Below are positions 17,846-30,537 of a DNA stretch of 64,000 bases, piece after piece. Origin of the DNA: an uncultured Akkermansia sp. (GTDB lineage: Bacteria > Verrucomicrobiota > Verrucomicrobiia > Verrucomicrobiales > Akkermansiaceae); assembly GCA_949296365.1 (NCBI GenBank), contig CASFPZ010000001.1:62001-126000 (forward strand), in the 5' to 3' direction. The notes beneath the pieces are model-generated. The model was not told where the DNA came from. It was given only the letters and a program-made list of their open reading frames with translations, and did not search any database. Numbering within the stretch: position 1 is the stretch's first letter; every line of letters starts with the position of its first letter. A program made the translations under genes and the position numbers.

Positions 17846-19945
17846 ATGTTAGAAACTGGTGATTTTTCTTCTTCTGAAAACCCTGATCAAGGGGCGATGG
17901 AAAACCATGCCTCTGTAACGAAGCAAACTGTGCAAAACCAGTCCGAAAAAGCTGAGACCAAAACAAAGAAAAAGCGTACTGCAGCAAAGAGTGCTCAGAC
18001 AGCAGCGCCTAAGGCGGAACAAGAAGTGTCTCGGGGAACCTCGGTAGCTAAAACCTCAAAGACGGTGAACAAATCGGCCTCACCTAAATCGACGAAGACT
18101 GCGACGAAAGCGATAGCTACCAAGGAAGATTCGGGAAAGAGCAAAACTTCCAACAAGACAGTTAAGGCTAAAACATCTGCTAAGAAAACGATTGTGAACA
18201 AATCGGTTCCTAAAGATGTTGTGCCCGATGAAAAAGAAACGGGGGCAACTAAGAAGATACGTGAACAATTGGCGGAGGAAGGAGAATTCCGCCAGATGAA
18301 TCGCAAGAGCGACAGCTTGGTGGATTCTCCTGAAATTCAGGAAAAGATCCGCGATATGATCAAGTTGGCGAAAGAACAGGGCTATTTAACCTACGATGAC
18401 ATCAACGAGTCGTTGGGCAATGATATTGTCGATCCTCAAGATTACGACACCATCATGGAACGCTTGCGCAGCATGGCGTTTGATATCATTGATGCTTCTG
18501 ATGTAGATAGTTATGCCGATCGACGTTCTCGAGACAATGAAGAGGAAGACGAGGATGAGAAGCTGGAAGCCAAGATGGATATCTTGGATGATCCGGTCCG
18601 GATGTACTTGAAACAGATGGGACAGGTTCCTTTGCTGAGTCGCGAAGAAGAAGTGGCTATTTCTCAAAAGATCGAAAAAGCTGAAAAAAAGGTTCAGGAG
18701 TATATTCACAAATTCGGGTTTATTGTGAATTCGTATTTGCAGGTAGCTAGCGAATTAGACGGCAAGGAGGAACGCTTTGATCGAGTCATTCTCGATAAAA
18801 AGATTGATTCTCGACAGCAGTACATGAATGGGTTGGCTCGTGTGCGGCTGCACATTCAGCAGGTGCATGATGATGTTAGTGCTGTATACAAGAAGCTTTA
18901 TAGAGCGAAAAAGACAGGCAAAGACACTAAAAGGTATGAAAACGAATTCCATCGTGAACATAGTGCTCTGATGAAGCAGTATGGTCGTCTCTACTTCAAA
19001 CACAAGATTATCGAAGAATTTGCTTCGGTGATTCGAGAGGCCAAGAAGATTGTTGAACGTCATATGCGGGATCTGAAGTCGCCTAATTTGACAGAACGGA
19101 GTCGTAAAGAGACTGAAGACAAATTGGAACAGTGCGAACTCAAGATGTGGATGACTCGAGACGAAATGCTTGAAACTTGTAAAGCGTTGGAATCATATCT
19201 ACGCGATGCTCGCAAGGCGAAAGACGAAATGGTTGTTGCCAACCTGCGCTTGGTCATTTCCATTGCCAAAAAGTACACGAATAGGGGGCTTTCTTTCCTA
19301 GATTTGATTCAAGAAGGAAATATGGGCTTGATGAAAGCGGTGGAAAAGTTTGAGTATCGCCGGGGGTATAAATTTTCTACGTATGCGACCTGGTGGATTC
19401 GCCAAGCAATTACGCGGTCGATAGCAGACCAGGCGCGTACAATTCGTATCCCGGTCCACATGATTGAGACAATCAACAAGTTGATGCGTGTGCAAAAGCA
19501 GCTTGTACAGGAATTTGGACGCGAACCCACTCCTGAGGAAATTGCTGAAGAAATCAATTTGCCTGTGGATCGAGTGCGATCCGTATTGAAGATGGCTCAG
19601 CAGCCTATTTCTTTGCAAGCGCCCGTGGGGGATTCTGACGATACGTCGTTTGGCGATTTCATTGAAGATAAAGCGGCAGAAAACCCGATGGAAGAAGCCT
19701 CGTTTTCGTTCTTAAAAGAGAAGATCAAGGATGTCTTGGATACTCTTTCGGGGCGTGAGCGGGATGTGATTGAACAACGATTCGGCTTGAAGGACGGTAG
19801 CCCACGAACTTTGGAAGAAGTCGGGAAACAGTTCAACGTCACAAGAGAACGTATCAGACAGATTGAAGCAAAAGCGCTGCGGAAGTTGCGCCATCCCACT
19901 CGTCTGAACAAAATCAAAGGGTTCTTGGAAATGACAGGGGCCTGA
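17846..19945 (+). CDS. rpoD: RNA polymerase primary sigma factor RpoD
   Basis: Housekeeping sigma-70 factor. 699 residues from the ATG at 17846; the frame is open to 17777, but the -10 box lies inside that extension. Residues ~15-140 form a low-complexity Lys/Ala/Thr/Ser-rich arm, absent from E. coli RpoD and resembling histone H1-like tails. Region 1.1 follows at about 155-215, region 1.2 ([11 protein letters not shown]) near 250, the non-conserved charged region at about 290-440, regions 2.1-2.4 at about 457-530 ([20 protein letters not shown]), then regions 3 and 4 with the 4.2 helix-turn-helix ([10 protein letters not shown]) at about 665-690. No frameshift. Confidence 0.96.
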   Translation: MLETGDFSSSENPDQGAMENHASVTKQTVQNQSEKAETKTKKKRTAAKSAQTAAPKAEQEVSRGTSVAKTSKTVNKSASPKSTKTATKAIATKEDSGKSKTSNKTVKAKTSAKKTIVNKSVPKDVVPDEKETGATKKIREQLAEEGEFRQMNRKSDSLVDSPEIQEKIRDMIKLAKEQGYLTYDDINESLGNDIVDPQDYDTIMERLRSMAFDIIDASDVDSYADRRSRDNEEEDEDEKLEAKMDILDDPVRMYLKQMGQVPLLSREEEVAISQKIEKAEKKVQEYIHKFGFIVNSYLQVASELDGKEERFDRVILDKKIDSRQQYMNGLARVRLHIQQVHDDVSAVYKKLYRAKKTGKDTKRYENEFHREHSALMKQYGRLYFKHKIIEEFASVIREAKKIVERHMRDLKSPNLTERSRKETEDKLEQCELKMWMTRDEMLETCKALESYLRDARKAKDEMVVANLRLVISIAKKYTNRGLSFLDLIQEGNMGLMKAVEKFEYRRGYKFSTYATWWIRQAITRSIADQARTIRIPVHMIETINKLMRVQKQLVQEFGREPTPEEIAEEINLPVDRVRSVLKMAQQPISLQAPVGDSDDTSFGDFIEDKAAENPMEEASFSFLKEKIKDVLDTLSGRERDVIEQRFGLKDGSPRTLEEVGKQFNVTRERIRQIEAKALRKLRHPTRLNKIKGFLEMTGA

Positions 19946-19976
19946 TAGTGTCTGCTGCCCTAAGATTAGATCAGTT

Positions 19977-20777
19977 ATGAATTTCAATTTGGCAGCATTG
20001 AAACGATCGTTTCAGTCCCTCAGGCAAAAGTTTTGCTTTTGTCTGGGGGGCTTGGTTCTTATGGTCGTTTTTCTGACTTCATTGTCTGGGTGTTCGTCTG
20101 TCCCGAAGCAGCCTAAACTCAACCAACCTGAATTAGTAACGATGCCCGTTGGTTTTGTTTACCTCGACGAGGTAGCGCCTGAGGTGCTAGTAGATTTGAA
20201 ATATGCCGGGTATGACAATTTCATTGGTCGGCCGTTGGATGGCTACCGGGGAAAACGCGCTATTCTTCGGGTGCAGGCGGCAGAGGCGTTACGGCTCGTA
20301 TCTGATGACCTGATGGGGCAAGGGTATCGTCTGGTGATCTATGATGCCTATCGGCCACATACAGCCATGATCGACATTAATGCATGGGCACGCGATCGGG
20401 CGGATCAGAAAATGAAGGCGCGTTTTTATCCGAGAATCGACAAGGATCGCATCTTTGAAGATAAGTATCTCCGTGATTATTCGGAACATTCCCGTGGAGT
20501 AGCAGTGGACATTTCACTTGTAGACCGATCTAGCGGCAAACCTGTAGACATGGGAGGGCACCATGACTTATTGGATCCCTCGTCGGCTACAGCGTACCCC
20601 AATTTAACACATCGACAAAAGAAACATAGGCAATTGCTCAAAGAGACGATGGAACGGCATGGATTCGTTAATTATTCTCTGGAGTGGTGGCATTATCGGC
20701 TTTCGCCAGAGCCTGATACGACGGCTTATTATTATTTTCCTGTTTGGGATGGAATGAAGTCCCAAACCCTGCATTAA
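19977..20777 (+). CDS. D-Ala-D-Ala dipeptidase, VanX-type lipoprotein
   Basis: Peptidase M15D family. 266 residues with a lipoprotein signal peptide ending in a lipobox L-S-G-C (C39), so it is predicted to be membrane-anchored facing the periplasm. Zinc ligands and catalytic residues of the VanX/DdpX family are present: H171-x6-D178 in S-E-H-S-R-G-V-A-V-D, and E236-W-W-H239. It hydrolyses D-Ala-D-Ala. In bacteria without vancomycin clusters this serves peptidoglycan recycling. There are no vanH/vanA-like genes here, so resistance is not implied. It lies 31 bases after rpoD. Confidence 0.9.
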   Translation: MNFNLAALKRSFQSLRQKFCFCLGGLVLMVVFLTSLSGCSSVPKQPKLNQPELVTMPVGFVYLDEVAPEVLVDLKYAGYDNFIGRPLDGYRGKRAILRVQAAEALRLVSDDLMGQGYRLVIYDAYRPHTAMIDINAWARDRADQKMKARFYPRIDKDRIFEDKYLRDYSEHSRGVAVDISLVDRSSGKPVDMGGHHDLLDPSSATAYPNLTHRQKKHRQLLKETMERHGFVNYSLEWWHYRLSPEPDTTAYYYFPVWDGMKSQTLH

Positions 20778-20842
20778 TAGCATCAATACCATACTTGAGC
20801 TGTTCTATCTACCGGGAGAGCAGTTCGCATCACCAATAAATT

Positions 20843-22465
20843 ATGAATACATTTTTTAGAGGAAAGATACTTATTCGTTGGTTGTGCTTGTTGTCTGCTT
20901 TGTTAAGTTTTCTGTTGGCGATGCCGATACAGACGGCAGAGGCGGCTGGTGGAGGACATGTGGCTCAACCTGTATACCACGATGAAACTGGCAAAGCGCA
21001 ATATAGTCATTTTCCTGTGCCATTAAGTGTTTATGAACAGGAAGAGAAAGAGGCAGGCATTACGGGAGTATGGGATAAATTGGTTTTCCGAGTGCAGAAA
21101 GACCCTTTCAATTTGGCGGTGACATTGGTGTTTTTGGGGGCGATTATTCATACTTTTTTGGCTGGAAAATTTGAACGGATATCCCACCATTTAGCCTTGA
21201 AACACAAGGCTAAACTTCAAAAATCCGGGTATAGGATTATGCACCCGGAGGAACGACGCCCCATCTCATTTTTATCGGCCGTTTTCCATTTTTTGGGAGA
21301 AGTAGAAGCCGTATTTGGGATATGGATCATTCCTTTCCTCTTTGTGTGCAATCGGTATTACAGTTTTGAGGATTTCAAGCTTTACTTGAATTATGATTGT
21401 TCATTTACTGAACCTTTGTTCGTGATGGTGGTGATGATCATTGCCTCGTCGCGACCAGTTTTTAAACTGGCAGAGTCAGTACTGCATTTGGGGGCTCGGC
21501 TGGGGCAATCGACCCCTAGCTCTTGGTGGTTGTCGGTGATGTGTTTGTCTCCTTTATTGGGGTCGTTGATTACCGAACCTGCGGCAATGACGATTGGCGC
21601 TTTGTTGCTGGCTAAGAAATTCTACAACTTAAAGCCAAGTAAACCGTTGATGTATGCGACTTTGGGATTGCTGTTTGTCAATATATCAGTGGGGGGAACG
21701 TTCTCGTCATTTGCGGCTCCGCCCGTAGTCATGGTGGCTGAAAAATGGGGGTGGGATACGATGCACATGATTGGCCACTTTGGCTGGAAGGCCCTGGTCG
21801 CTATTTTAATTTCCAACTTTGTCTATTTTGTGATTTTCCGCAAAGAATTCAGACGTCTCAACGAATTAAATGCAGCGACGATATCGAATTTTGGCGATGC
21901 AGTGCCGTTAGCTTGGGAGGATCGCAAGGATAGCATTCCTATTTGGGTGACGATTGCCCACGTTTTCTTTTTGGGATGGACGGTGTATTTCTCTCATGTG
22001 CCAGCCTTGTTTATCGGAGGCTTTTTGTTTTACATGGGCTTTACTCTGACAACGCCGCAGTTCCAGAATAACATGACAATTAAGGTACCAATGATGGTGG
22101 CTTTCTTCTTAGCTGGATTAGTGATTTTGGGCGGAGTGCAGGCTTGGTGGTTGCAGCCTGTGTTGGTGGGATTGAATGCTGATTTTGTGATGGTTGGCGC
22201 AACGATTCTGACTGCTTTTAACGACAATGCGGCTGTGACTTTCTTAGCCTCGACGGTTCCAGACTTGAGCGATAGTGTTCGCTATGCTGTTGTTGCAGGC
22301 GCGGTGACAGGGGGTGGTTTGACGGTGATAGCCAATGCTCCCAACCCGGCAGGACAGGCCATTTTGGGTAAATTTTTCAAAGGAATTAATCCTTTGTGGC
22401 TTTTTGCTTTTGCCATTTTCCCGACTTTAATAGTTTATGTGCTTTTTACCTGTTTTGGAACTTAA
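20843..22465 (+). CDS. Putative Na+/H+ antiporter (pfam07399 family)
   Basis: 540 residues with a signal-like first helix and about 11-12 further membrane segments. It resembles the putative Na+/H+ antiporter group found in Chlamydiae, Verrucomicrobia and some proteobacteria. Marker features are the T-E-P-A-A-M-T-I-G-A-L-L-L-A segment, the G-G-T-F-S-S-F-A-A-P-P-V segment and a second polar helix with T-A-F-N-D-N-A-A-V-T near 455-470. These two polar helices have the inverted-repeat look of ion-transporter folds. It would expel sodium in exchange for protons in the inner membrane. ribE follows 15 bases later. Confidence 0.82.
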   Translation: MNTFFRGKILIRWLCLLSALLSFLLAMPIQTAEAAGGGHVAQPVYHDETGKAQYSHFPVPLSVYEQEEKEAGITGVWDKLVFRVQKDPFNLAVTLVFLGAIIHTFLAGKFERISHHLALKHKAKLQKSGYRIMHPEERRPISFLSAVFHFLGEVEAVFGIWIIPFLFVCNRYYSFEDFKLYLNYDCSFTEPLFVMVVMIIASSRPVFKLAESVLHLGARLGQSTPSSWWLSVMCLSPLLGSLITEPAAMTIGALLLAKKFYNLKPSKPLMYATLGLLFVNISVGGTFSSFAAPPVVMVAEKWGWDTMHMIGHFGWKALVAILISNFVYFVIFRKEFRRLNELNAATISNFGDAVPLAWEDRKDSIPIWVTIAHVFFLGWTVYFSHVPALFIGGFLFYMGFTLTTPQFQNNMTIKVPMMVAFFLAGLVILGGVQAWWLQPVLVGLNADFVMVGATILTAFNDNAAVTFLASTVPDLSDSVRYAVVAGAVTGGGLTVIANAPNPAGQAILGKFFKGINPLWLFAFAIFPTLIVYVLFTCFGT

Positions 22466-22480
22466 TAGAATGAGAAGACA

Positions 22481-23083
22481 ATGTTTACTGGACTTGTAGA
22501 AACGACGGCCAAGGTCGTTCGCATTCTTCCTTTGGAAGGGGGAGCGAGATTGACCTTGGATATTCCCTTCGCCAACGAATTGGGGTTGGGTGATTCTGTA
22601 GCTGTGAATGGATGCTGCTTAACTGTAGATGATCTTGATAATCAGGAGGTAAGCTTTGACCTCCTCGCACAAACATTGCGCGTTACTAGTCTTGGGGCCC
22701 TGCGCGAGGGTTGTCTTGTTAATTTAGAACGCGCGATGTGCCCGACAGATCGCTTAGGGGGGCATTTCGTGACGGGGCACGTTGATGTCTGTGGCGTAAT
22801 CACCGATTTGTCGCCTGTGGGCCAGGATCATCGTTTCGAGATTGAAATTCCGGCTGAATTAATGCGCTATTGCTGTGACAAAGGGTCCATTTGCATCAAT
22901 GGTATTTCGCTAACAATTGCTGCAATTGTGTCTTCAAGTCGTTTGGAATTTTGGATTACTCCTCACACTTTTGCCGTAACGAATTTGCACGTGCTTAAAG
23001 TCGGAGATCCCGTCAATGTTGAAGTCGACATGTTGGCCAAGTACGTAGAGCGCTTGCTTCAACCAGCTGCTCAGACGGACTGA
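22481..23083 (+). CDS. ribE: Riboflavin synthase alpha chain
   Basis: Dismutates two 6,7-dimethyl-8-ribityllumazine molecules to riboflavin. 200 residues, the usual length, made of two lumazine-binding repeats. The universal N-terminal M-F-T-G-L-V-E is present. The first repeat has A-V-N-G-C-C-L-T-V, the second has C-I-N-G-I-S-L-T-I, and G-G-H-F-V-T-G-H-V-D lies between them. No FMN riboswitch was recognised upstream; the gene is close behind the antiporter gene and may share its transcript. Confidence 0.95.
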   Translation: MFTGLVETTAKVVRILPLEGGARLTLDIPFANELGLGDSVAVNGCCLTVDDLDNQEVSFDLLAQTLRVTSLGALREGCLVNLERAMCPTDRLGGHFVTGHVDVCGVITDLSPVGQDHRFEIEIPAELMRYCCDKGSICINGISLTIAAIVSSSRLEFWITPHTFAVTNLHVLKVGDPVNVEVDMLAKYVERLLQPAAQTD

Positions 23084-23195
23084 GGATGGCCGTCTTGTTT
23101 CTCGAGAAACTGGTAACTGATAAACTTTTGTCACAGTATCGGCACGATGTTCTGATTGAAATTTAACAATTTCCTCACATACTAATGGCGCATTC

Positions 23196-25109
23196 ATGAG
23201 AATCGATTTTCTGACAGATCTTCTCCCTCCAGGAATTCCGAATTTTCTGCCTTTGCAGTTAGCAGAATTTTTGAAAAACCGTGGACACCGTGTGTTTATC
23301 AGAAATGCTGCAACGGCTAACCGAATCATTAAAGGTCCGTTGGGGTATATGCCTGAACCCGACGAATCTGAGGACGACAATAGTTTTAAAACTCGTTGGG
23401 CTCGCAAAAGACCCGACCTTGTCTACATGATGTTGACCGCGATGAGAGATGAGTCGGTGGTCGAATTGGTTGGTTCGTTGGAGATCCCCGCTGTGCTGGA
23501 CTTGAGATCGTGGCGATTAGGGGAGGATGAGTTGGAAAAGCTTGCTGTAGAAATAGCTGATGTCGAGCATCAAGGAATATATATTCTTGTGCAGACTGAA
23601 CATGTTGCAACTCAACTTCGCGAGCTCGGATTGAACCAAGTTATTTGTCTTGATCAGGGGGTCGATCGGCGTCTCTTTCACTCGAGTCGTCACGACGAAC
23701 GCTTGCGCGACTGTTGGCAATGTCAGCCAGGGTGTCCTGTTATTGGCTTAATTGACTGGGAACAACCCCGAGAAGATACAGAAACGATTCTCACTTGGTG
23801 CCGTCCTTGGTTGCAGCAGGGAAAATGTCGGTTGGTCCTTATGACGGCAGATCCTCAGGGGGTAGAAAAGAAACTTATGGAGCGTTTCCCCGAACTTGTC
23901 ATCCAACCGGTCCGCTCGTTGGATGATCAAATTCGGTGTATGTCTTCCATCGATATCTTCTTGGCGGCCTCCCAGGATTTTAGCAATCGCGCCACTTACC
24001 GAGAAGCATTGAGTTGTGGCAAAATGGTCATTTACCCGGGAGTCCTCAATGGTAATCGTGGTTCTCAACCGCTGCTAGCCCCCGTTAGGTTGTATAGCGC
24101 CGGAGATGAAAATGATTTCCAGAGTGTGCTCAAGGAAGTGTTGACGAAATGGAAACCGACCCCGGAGCTTGAAGCAAAAGCTCGCGAATTGACAGCTAAT
24201 CAGGATGTGCGGCGCATTTACAGCGAAATTGAAGAAATCTTAAGACGCAGCCTTCTTCAGCCTGATGTCCGAGGCTCAGGGCGTGCTCCTCGCAATGCTG
24301 TGTATTCGTGCCGTACTATTTTCTTGTCTGATATTCACCTGGGAACTACGGATAGCAAGGCCAACGAATGTCGCCGTTTCCTTAAACACATACGTGCCGA
24401 AAAAATCGTGTTGATCGGCGATATTGTAGATGCCTGGGCGTTAAGTCGAGGTTCGTCTTGGTCTAACAAACATGGGCGTCTTGTGCGTACTTTGTTACGC
24501 AAACTTGACCGCGAAAATACGGAAATTATCTATTTGCGTGGCAACCACGATGAAATTATAGAACGTTTCATGCCAATGACTCTGGGTAATCTTCACTTTG
24601 ACCGCGAATACATGCATCACTCGGCTGATGGCAAAACCTACCTCTGTATCCACGGAGATGGATTTGACAGTATTTGTTCGCATTTCAAATGGATTGCTCA
24701 TTTGGGGTCTGTTGGTTACGACATCTTGTTGTGGTTTAACCGTATTTACAACAAGTTCCGTGCATGGAGGGGTAAAGCCTATTACTCTATTTCTAAAGCA
24801 ATTAAAGGTAAAGTTAAAAGCGCCGTCAGTTTCATCGATAATTACGAGAAACAACTTGAAATGATGGCTAAACGACGCAATTGCGATGGCATTATCGCGG
24901 GGCATATTCACCAGGGTGCTGACAAAATGATCGGTCCAACCCGTTATCTTAATTGTGGTGACTGGGTCGAATCCCTCTCCGCTGTCATTGAAGAACACGA
25001 TGGTACGATGCGTCTTATCCATTATGACGAGTGGATGCGGCGATTGACGGTTGAACATGCTGAAGCCTGCTTTTCGGAGCACGTTGAGAGGACTCCAAAT
25101 GCTGAGTAA
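23196..25109 (+). CDS. Fusion: GT-B-like glycosyltransferase + LpxH-like metallophosphoesterase
   Basis: 637 residues. Residues 1 to about 360 look like a GT-B (family 4 type) glycosyltransferase: an N-terminal F-L-T-D-L-L-P-P-G-I-P-N-F start and a C-terminal part with an acidic Y-R-E-A-L-S-C-G-K donor-site motif. From about 371 comes a calcineurin-like phosphoesterase of the UDP-2,3-diacylglucosamine pyrophosphatase group (LpxH/COG2908). It has S378-D-I-H-L-G, the G-D-I-V-D-A-W motif, the R-G-N-H-D-E motif, the C-I-H-G-D-G-F motif and a late G-H-I-H-Q metal-binding motif. The two activities are usually encoded by separate genes. A role in lipid A or other outer-membrane glycolipid assembly is the natural inference. 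No frameshift is visible; the joint reads through continuously. Confidence 0.82.
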   Translation: MRIDFLTDLLPPGIPNFLPLQLAEFLKNRGHRVFIRNAATANRIIKGPLGYMPEPDESEDDNSFKTRWARKRPDLVYMMLTAMRDESVVELVGSLEIPAVLDLRSWRLGEDELEKLAVEIADVEHQGIYILVQTEHVATQLRELGLNQVICLDQGVDRRLFHSSRHDERLRDCWQCQPGCPVIGLIDWEQPREDTETILTWCRPWLQQGKCRLVLMTADPQGVEKKLMERFPELVIQPVRSLDDQIRCMSSIDIFLAASQDFSNRATYREALSCGKMVIYPGVLNGNRGSQPLLAPVRLYSAGDENDFQSVLKEVLTKWKPTPELEAKARELTANQDVRRIYSEIEEILRRSLLQPDVRGSGRAPRNAVYSCRTIFLSDIHLGTTDSKANECRRFLKHIRAEKIVLIGDIVDAWALSRGSSWSNKHGRLVRTLLRKLDRENTEIIYLRGNHDEIIERFMPMTLGNLHFDREYMHHSADGKTYLCIHGDGFDSICSHFKWIAHLGSVGYDILLWFNRIYNKFRAWRGKAYYSISKAIKGKVKSAVSFIDNYEKQLEMMAKRRNCDGIIAGHIHQGADKMIGPTRYLNCGDWVESLSAVIEEHDGTMRLIHYDEWMRRLTVEHAEACFSEHVERTPNAE

Positions 25110-25310
25110 GATCCTCGCCTATTAAGACATGGAAGGAGATGGTGAGATGGAGCCTCTTCTTCACGGTAGATGGAGTCTCTCTGGGGGACGAATTTGGCCT
25201 ATTAGCCTCGTACACCAGGTTCCATGGCAGTGGCTGTGTATTATGCTGTTCTCATTAGCTATTCCATGGAGCTATATGCTCGATCTTGTTGGCATAGATA
25301 GAAAAGTGGT

Positions 25311-25375
25311 ACATTTTGACGCAGGGGGGAGGTGTGACAAAATGTAAGCAAGTGAGTCAAAATGACGCGTTTTGA
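25311..25375. promoter_or_regulatory. Two TTTTGA/TCAAAA dyads upstream of dnaK promoter
   Basis: Dyad 1: ACATTTTG (25311-25318) with CAAAATGT (25338-25345). Dyad 2: TCAAAA (25357-25362) with TTTTGA (25370-25375), spaced by 7 bases. Both use the same TTTTG core, and GACGC occurs next to both. Their distance from the -24/-12 element is what upstream activator sites of sigma-54 promoters have. Function is inferred only. Confidence 0.4.
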
Positions 25376-25488
25376 TGGGTTAGTTTAGTGGTTACGTGTG
25401 CCTTTTTTGTTGAGAGTGGAGAATGGATTTTGTGATAATATACTAATTATCAATCATTTGTTATTATTTGTAAAAATGAGTCGAAAAA

Positions 25489-25505
25489 TTGGCACAGCAT
25501 TTGCA
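25489..25505 (+). promoter_or_regulatory. Sigma-54-type (-24/-12) promoter of dnaK
   Basis: TTGGCAC begins at 25489 and TTGCA ends at 25505. TGGCACA (25490-25496), 4 bases, then TTGC (25501-25504) is an exact spacing match to the consensus TGGCACG-N4-TTGC, with one mismatch. The dnaK ATG lies 78 bases downstream. I saw no other sequence of this form between genes in the window. Confidence 0.6.
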
Positions 25506-25510
25506 GATAG

Positions 25511-27529
<2,019 letters not shown>

Positions 27530-27599
27530 CTCCTTTTTGTCAGGGAATGGGGTTGGCCGTGTGACAAGCTGCCGCCCCGTTCTAGGAAAACAAATGATT

Positions 27600-27654
27600 T
27601 TCTACAACAAACCAGGTAGAAACAACCAAACAACAACCAACAATAAACAACATT
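27600..27654 (+). promoter_or_regulatory. A/C-rich, CAA-repeat leader of groES
   Basis: The 55 bases before the groES start are almost devoid of G and rich in CAA/AAC units, with no Shine-Dalgarno sequence. Such leaders are unstructured and can favour ribosome entry without a ribosome binding site. The groEL start also lacks one (an A-rich leader). Confidence 0.45.
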
Positions 27655-27945
27655 ATGGCTACAATTAAACCATTAGGACAACGCGTTCTGATCAAGCGCA
27701 TCGAAGCTGAAGAAAAGACAGCTGGCGGACTTTACCTTCCTGATACCGCTAAAGAAAAGCCCCAGGAAGCTGAAGTGATTGCCGTTGGTACGGGTGGACG
27801 CGACGATCAGGGTAAGTTGATTGAGTTTACCGTTAAAGTTGGCGATCGCGTGCTCACGTCTCGCTATGGTGGCACGGACGTCAAGATAGACGGGGAAGAT
27901 TATGTAATCATCTCTGAAAATGATATTTTGGGAATCATTGCGTGA
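27655..27945 (+). CDS. groES: Co-chaperonin GroES
   Basis: 96 residues, normal length. Forms the heptameric lid on GroEL. Family pattern: [12 protein letters not shown] near the N-terminus, the mobile-loop region K-T-A-G-G-L-Y-L-P, and [13 protein letters not shown] in the core. groEL follows 49 bases later; together they form the usual groESL operon. No CIRCE inverted repeat was found upstream. Confidence 0.96.
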   Translation: MATIKPLGQRVLIKRIEAEEKTAGGLYLPDTAKEKPQEAEVIAVGTGGRDDQGKLIEFTVKVGDRVLTSRYGGTDVKIDGEDYVIISENDILGIIA

Positions 27946-27982
27946 AATATTCCTATTTTCTGTAACAACTAACCAATTTTAA

Positions 27983-29638
<1,656 letters not shown>

Positions 29639-29679
29639 TTGCCCTCCATAACTCGATAAAATAACCATTTTTATCATCA

Positions 29680-29716
29680 AGAGCTTTCTCCAATATTGGA
29701 GGAGGCTCTTTTTTTG
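29680..29716 (+). terminator. Rho-independent terminator of groESL
   Basis: A 13-bp stem (29680-29692 with 29697-29709, including a few G-T pairs) with a 4-base ATAT loop, followed by seven T. It is 41 bases after the groEL stop. Confidence 0.92.
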
Positions 29717-29778
29717 TGTCAATGTCAGGATTTAGACATGTCCTTGGGAACCTCTGTTTATATGGTTTTGAGTAGGGA

Positions 29779-30525
29779 ATGCCAGCTAAATTGAAATTGG
29801 AGCCGTACCGAGTTGAACGGCGCCAGCCAGAACCGAGCGTTTTGGCTCATTCTGTGCAAGCGCGAGCTTTTGTCTTTTCGGCGGGTATTTTTATCCTATT
29901 AGGAGTGTTTTTGTGTTTATTTAAATTGCAGGTATTTAATGAACGTCTACCTGTTGTCCTAGTTGTTCATACTGTAGAGGAAACATATACATCGCCATCC
30001 CCAGTTCCAGTTAGTCCCCCCCCAAATCCTGAACCTGTAGCCCCGGCGATGAATTGGGATCTATCATCGGCTGTTGAAAAGGTGAACATTGCATCCGTTG
30101 AAGTAGATGAATTAGTCTGGACGCCATATGAAACAGCAGAACTTGACGTCGGAACGCTCTGGGTAGACAAGCAAACGGTTACGTCGATCAATTCGAAACC
30201 ATCGAAATCGCAGACAGGAGATGCGGAGGAAACTCAAGCTGCGAGCATTGTTGAAACGTCCCCTCAGGTATTGCAGGCGCCATTGCCGCCCTATCCAGAA
30301 TCGGCCCGACGCGCTGGACAAACTGGCGTGGTGAAACTTATGGTTTCTGTGGATGAACTGGGTGGGGTGAGTGAGGTTTCGCTAGAAGTATCCAGTGGAT
30401 ATGTTACACTCGACCGCGCTGCTATGAATTGGGTCAAGGATCGTTGGAAATTTCGCCCCGCCAACCGACAAGGTATCCCCATTGCTTCTCGTGTCCTGAT
30501 CCCTGTACGATTTTCACTTAAATAA
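29779..30525 (+). CDS. tonB: Energy transducer TonB
   Basis: 248 residues. One membrane helix near 30-50, a Pro-rich periplasmic linker (P-S-P-V-P-V-S-P-P-P-N-P-E-P) near 73-86, and a C-terminal TonB domain with P-P-Y-P-E-S-A-R-R-A-G-Q-T-G-V-V (about 173-188) and W-K-F-R-P near the end. It transmits proton-motive energy from ExbB/ExbD to outer-membrane receptors such as the one at 9758. No exbB/exbD genes are adjacent. The pyrophosphatase gene starts 12 bases after it. Confidence 0.9.
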   Translation: MPAKLKLEPYRVERRQPEPSVLAHSVQARAFVFSAGIFILLGVFLCLFKLQVFNERLPVVLVVHTVEETYTSPSPVPVSPPPNPEPVAPAMNWDLSSAVEKVNIASVEVDELVWTPYETAELDVGTLWVDKQTVTSINSKPSKSQTGDAEETQAASIVETSPQVLQAPLPPYPESARRAGQTGVVKLMVSVDELGGVSEVSLEVSSGYVTLDRAAMNWVKDRWKFRPANRQGIPIASRVLIPVRFSLK

Positions 30526-30537
30526 CATGAGCCTATC

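Noticed and set aside
25129-25347. 72-codon frame upstream of dnaK
   Set aside because: No recognisable family, weak start, and it lies over the dyad region of a promoter; kept only as a remark.
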